Of a DNA stretch of 6,759 nucleotides, positions 5,379 to 6,759 are shown one piece after another. The translations under genes were made by a program, and so were the position numbers. The stretch is from Actinomycetota bacterium (lineage in GTDB: Bacteria; Actinomycetota; Actinomycetes; S36-B12), in contig WLND01000093.1 of the NCBI GenBank assembly GCA_009726075.1, positions 1 through 6,759 on the forward strand. The letters run 5' to 3'. Numbering within the stretch: the stretch's first letter is position 1; each line of letters opens with the position of its first letter. The notes below the pieces were generated by a model. The model had not been told where the DNA came from. It was given only the letters and a program-made list of their open reading frames with translations, and ran no database searches.

Positions 5379-5384
5379 TACGGT
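5379..5384 (+). promoter_or_regulatory. -10 box (TACGGT) of leaderless penicillin-acylase-family gene
   Basis: TACGGT lies 4 nt after the crcB2 stop and is followed by 7 nt and then GTG at 5392. The acylase therefore probably has its own leaderless transcript in addition to any read-through from crcB. Two TTGGCA copies (5344-5349, 5351-5356) lie upstream but are spaced too far (22 bp or more) to be a normal -35. Confidence 0.5.
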
Positions 5385-5391
5385 GGGGCCC

Positions 5392-6759
5392 GTGCGAAAG
5401 TTCCTGCGAGTGCTCGGCGTTCTGGCGCTCGTCATCATCCTGGCGCTCGGTGGCGCGGTTCTGTACGGCGTGCACACGGTGCGAGCGTCATTCCCCGTTG
5501 TCGCGGGGTCCCTTGACGTCGAGGGCCTCGCCGCTCCCGTCACCGTCCTGCGCGACAGCCTCGGCGTCCCGGAGCTCTATGCCGACAACCTCGACGATCT
5601 GTTCTTCGCTCAGGGGTTCGTCCATGCGCAAGATCGATTCTGGGAGATGGACGTCCGCCGCCACATCACCTCCGGCCGGCTGTCGGAGATGTTCGGCGAG
5701 AGCCAGGTGCCCACCGACTCGTTCCTGCGCACCCTCGGCTGGCGGCGCATCGCGGAGCAGGAGATCCCGCTCCTGTCGGCCCGCTCGCGCCAGATCCTCG
5801 ATGCGTACGCGGCCGGGGTCAACGCCTACCTCGCCGACCACCAGGGCGACCAGCTCAGCCTCGAGTACGCCGTCCTCGGCCTGCAGAACCCCGACTACTC
5901 GCCCGAGCCCTGGACCCCGGCCGACTCGGTCAGCTGGCTCAAGGCCCTCGCCTGGGACCTGCGCGGCAATATGGAGGACGAGATCTACCGCTCGATCATG
6001 TCCGCATCGGTCGGCGTCCAGGAGACCGAGAAGCTCTTCCCGCCGTACCCGTACGTCAAGCACCGTCCCATCGTCGCCTCTGGCACCGTCGTCAACGGCG
6101 TCTTCGACGCGAAAGCATTGGGGGGCAACAGTTCGCAAGGCTCTTCGGCCCATGTGCCGCAGCCGGCCATCGCCCCGCTGCAGCGGCTGCGAGCATCGTC
6201 GCTCGAACTCAAGCGCTGGCTCGGGCCGACGGGGCCGGGCATCGGATCGAACTCGTGGGCGGTGTCCGGCGCGAAGACCGCGACGGGCAAGCCGCTGCTT
6301 GCCAACGACCCGCACCTGGCCCCCATGATGCCGAGCATCTGGTACCAGGCTGGCCTGCACTGCACGACCCAGCGGCCCGACTGCAACTACGACGTGGCCG
6401 GCTGGACCATGGCCGGCCTCCCGGGGGTCTTCATCGGCCACAACGACAAGGTCGCATGGGGCTTCACCAACCTCGGCCCCGACGTCACCGACCTCGTCCT
6501 GGAACAGCTCGACGGCGATACCTACCTCGTCGACGGCAATGCGGTGGCCTTCACGACCCGGGTCGAGGTGATCAAGGTGGCCGGCAAGGACCCGGTTGAG
6601 ATCACGGTGCGCGACACGGTCGACGGGCCGATCGTCTCGGACGTCGCGGGCATCGATACCTACCAGGCGGTGGGCGCCGACGCGCCCGTGCCGGCCCCGG
6701 GCGCAGCCCCAGCACCTGAGGCACCCCAGCGCGGACGCGGCTACGGGGTGGCCCTGCGC
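5392..6759 (+). CDS. Penicillin acylase family protein (S45 Ntn hydrolase), 3' end outside window
   Basis: The first 456 residues are present; family precursors are usually about 700-900 residues, so a large C-terminal part is missing. Members are made as a precursor that cuts itself between a Gly and a Ser, and the new N-terminal Ser is the nucleophile for amide hydrolysis (beta-lactams, acyl-homoserine lactones or other N-acyl compounds). The sequence shows a signal-anchor helix (about 5-25), GLAAPVTVLRDSLGVPELYA and FAQGFVHAQDRFWEMDVRRHITSGRLSEMFG in the alpha chain, and a Ser/Gly/Pro linker (about 241-256). GIGSNSWAVSG follows, with Gly285-Ser286 as the predicted cleavage site and Ser286 as nucleophile, then ANDPHL (304-309) and GHNDKVAWGFTN (349-360). 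A Pro/Ala-rich stretch at 428-450 interrupts the beta chain. The GTG at 5392 is supported by the signal-anchor and by TACGGT 7 nt upstream. It probably acts outside the membrane. The substrate is unknown, and antibiotic degradation should not be assumed. Confidence 0.9.
   Translation, partial: MRKFLRVLGVLALVIILALGGAVLYGVHTVRASFPVVAGSLDVEGLAAPVTVLRDSLGVPELYADNLDDLFFAQGFVHAQDRFWEMDVRRHITSGRLSEMFGESQVPTDSFLRTLGWRRIAEQEIPLLSARSRQILDAYAAGVNAYLADHQGDQLSLEYAVLGLQNPDYSPEPWTPADSVSWLKALAWDLRGNMEDEIYRSIMSASVGVQETEKLFPPYPYVKHRPIVASGTVVNGVFDAKALGGNSSQGSSAHVPQPAIAPLQRLRASSLELKRWLGPTGPGIGSNSWAVSGAKTATGKPLLANDPHLAPMMPSIWYQAGLHCTTQRPDCNYDVAGWTMAGLPGVFIGHNDKVAWGFTNLGPDVTDLVLEQLDGDTYLVDGNAVAFTTRVEVIKVAGKDPVEITVRDTVDGPIVSDVAGIDTYQAVGADAPVPAPGAAPAPEAPQRGRGYGVALR

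Noticed and set aside
5450..6328. Open frame of 292 codons on the plus strand inside the acylase gene
   Set aside because: Ser/Arg/Pro-rich translation typical of an off-frame read of GC-rich DNA. The frame beginning at 5392 carries the signal-anchor and all acylase motifs.
5488..6441. Open frame of 317 codons on the minus strand opposite the acylase gene
   Set aside because: No motifs, and an Arg/Asp/Val-rich composition consistent with antisense of a GC-rich gene.

Overview
The window is about 6.8 kb of GC-rich, tightly packed chromosomal DNA, very probably from an actinomycete (Actinomycetota). The evidence is the high GC content, frequent GTG starts, many promoters placed for leaderless transcription (a TANNNT -10 box 6-7 nt before the start codon), an actinobacterial-type PutA C-terminus, and a zinc-ribbon chaperone gene preceded by a CIRCE (HrcA) operator. 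Genus and species cannot be read from this sequence. I see no mobile element, RNA gene, CRISPR array or phage gene, so it looks like ordinary housekeeping and metabolic chromosome.

Layout: (1) 2-976 (+) is the 3' part of a PutA-like proline dehydrogenase / glutamate-semialdehyde dehydrogenase. (2) 973-2121 (-) is a saccharopine-dehydrogenase-like NAD(P)-binding oxidoreductase, convergent with putA; the two stop codons share the palindrome CTAG. (3) 2160-3548 (+) is a class III PLP aminotransferase, divergent from gene 2 across only 38 bp, with an unusual C-terminal tail. (4) 3545-4063 (-) is a single-pass SAF/CpaB-like protein, convergent with the aminotransferase and again sharing a CTAG. 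(5) 4118-4480 (-) is an FmdB/Ruc-family zinc-ribbon protein with a poly-Ser tail, under a near-perfect CIRCE element at 4506-4532. (6) 4590-5006 and 5003-5374 (+) are two crcB/Fluc fluoride-channel subunit genes overlapping by GTGA. (7) 5392-6759 (+) is the 5' part of a penicillin-acylase-family Ntn hydrolase, running off the window.

Functionally there are three themes: amino-acid catabolism (proline oxidation, transamination), protein quality control under heat or oxidative stress (Ruc/FmdB under HrcA, possibly co-transcribed with the SAF gene), and fluoride export. The acylase is a membrane-anchored or exported amidase of unknown substrate.

No new multi-gene system is evident. The points most worth a second look are the CIRCE element on the ruc-like gene, five genes with leaderless-promoter geometry, the two CTAG-overlapping convergent junctions, and the aminotransferase tail.
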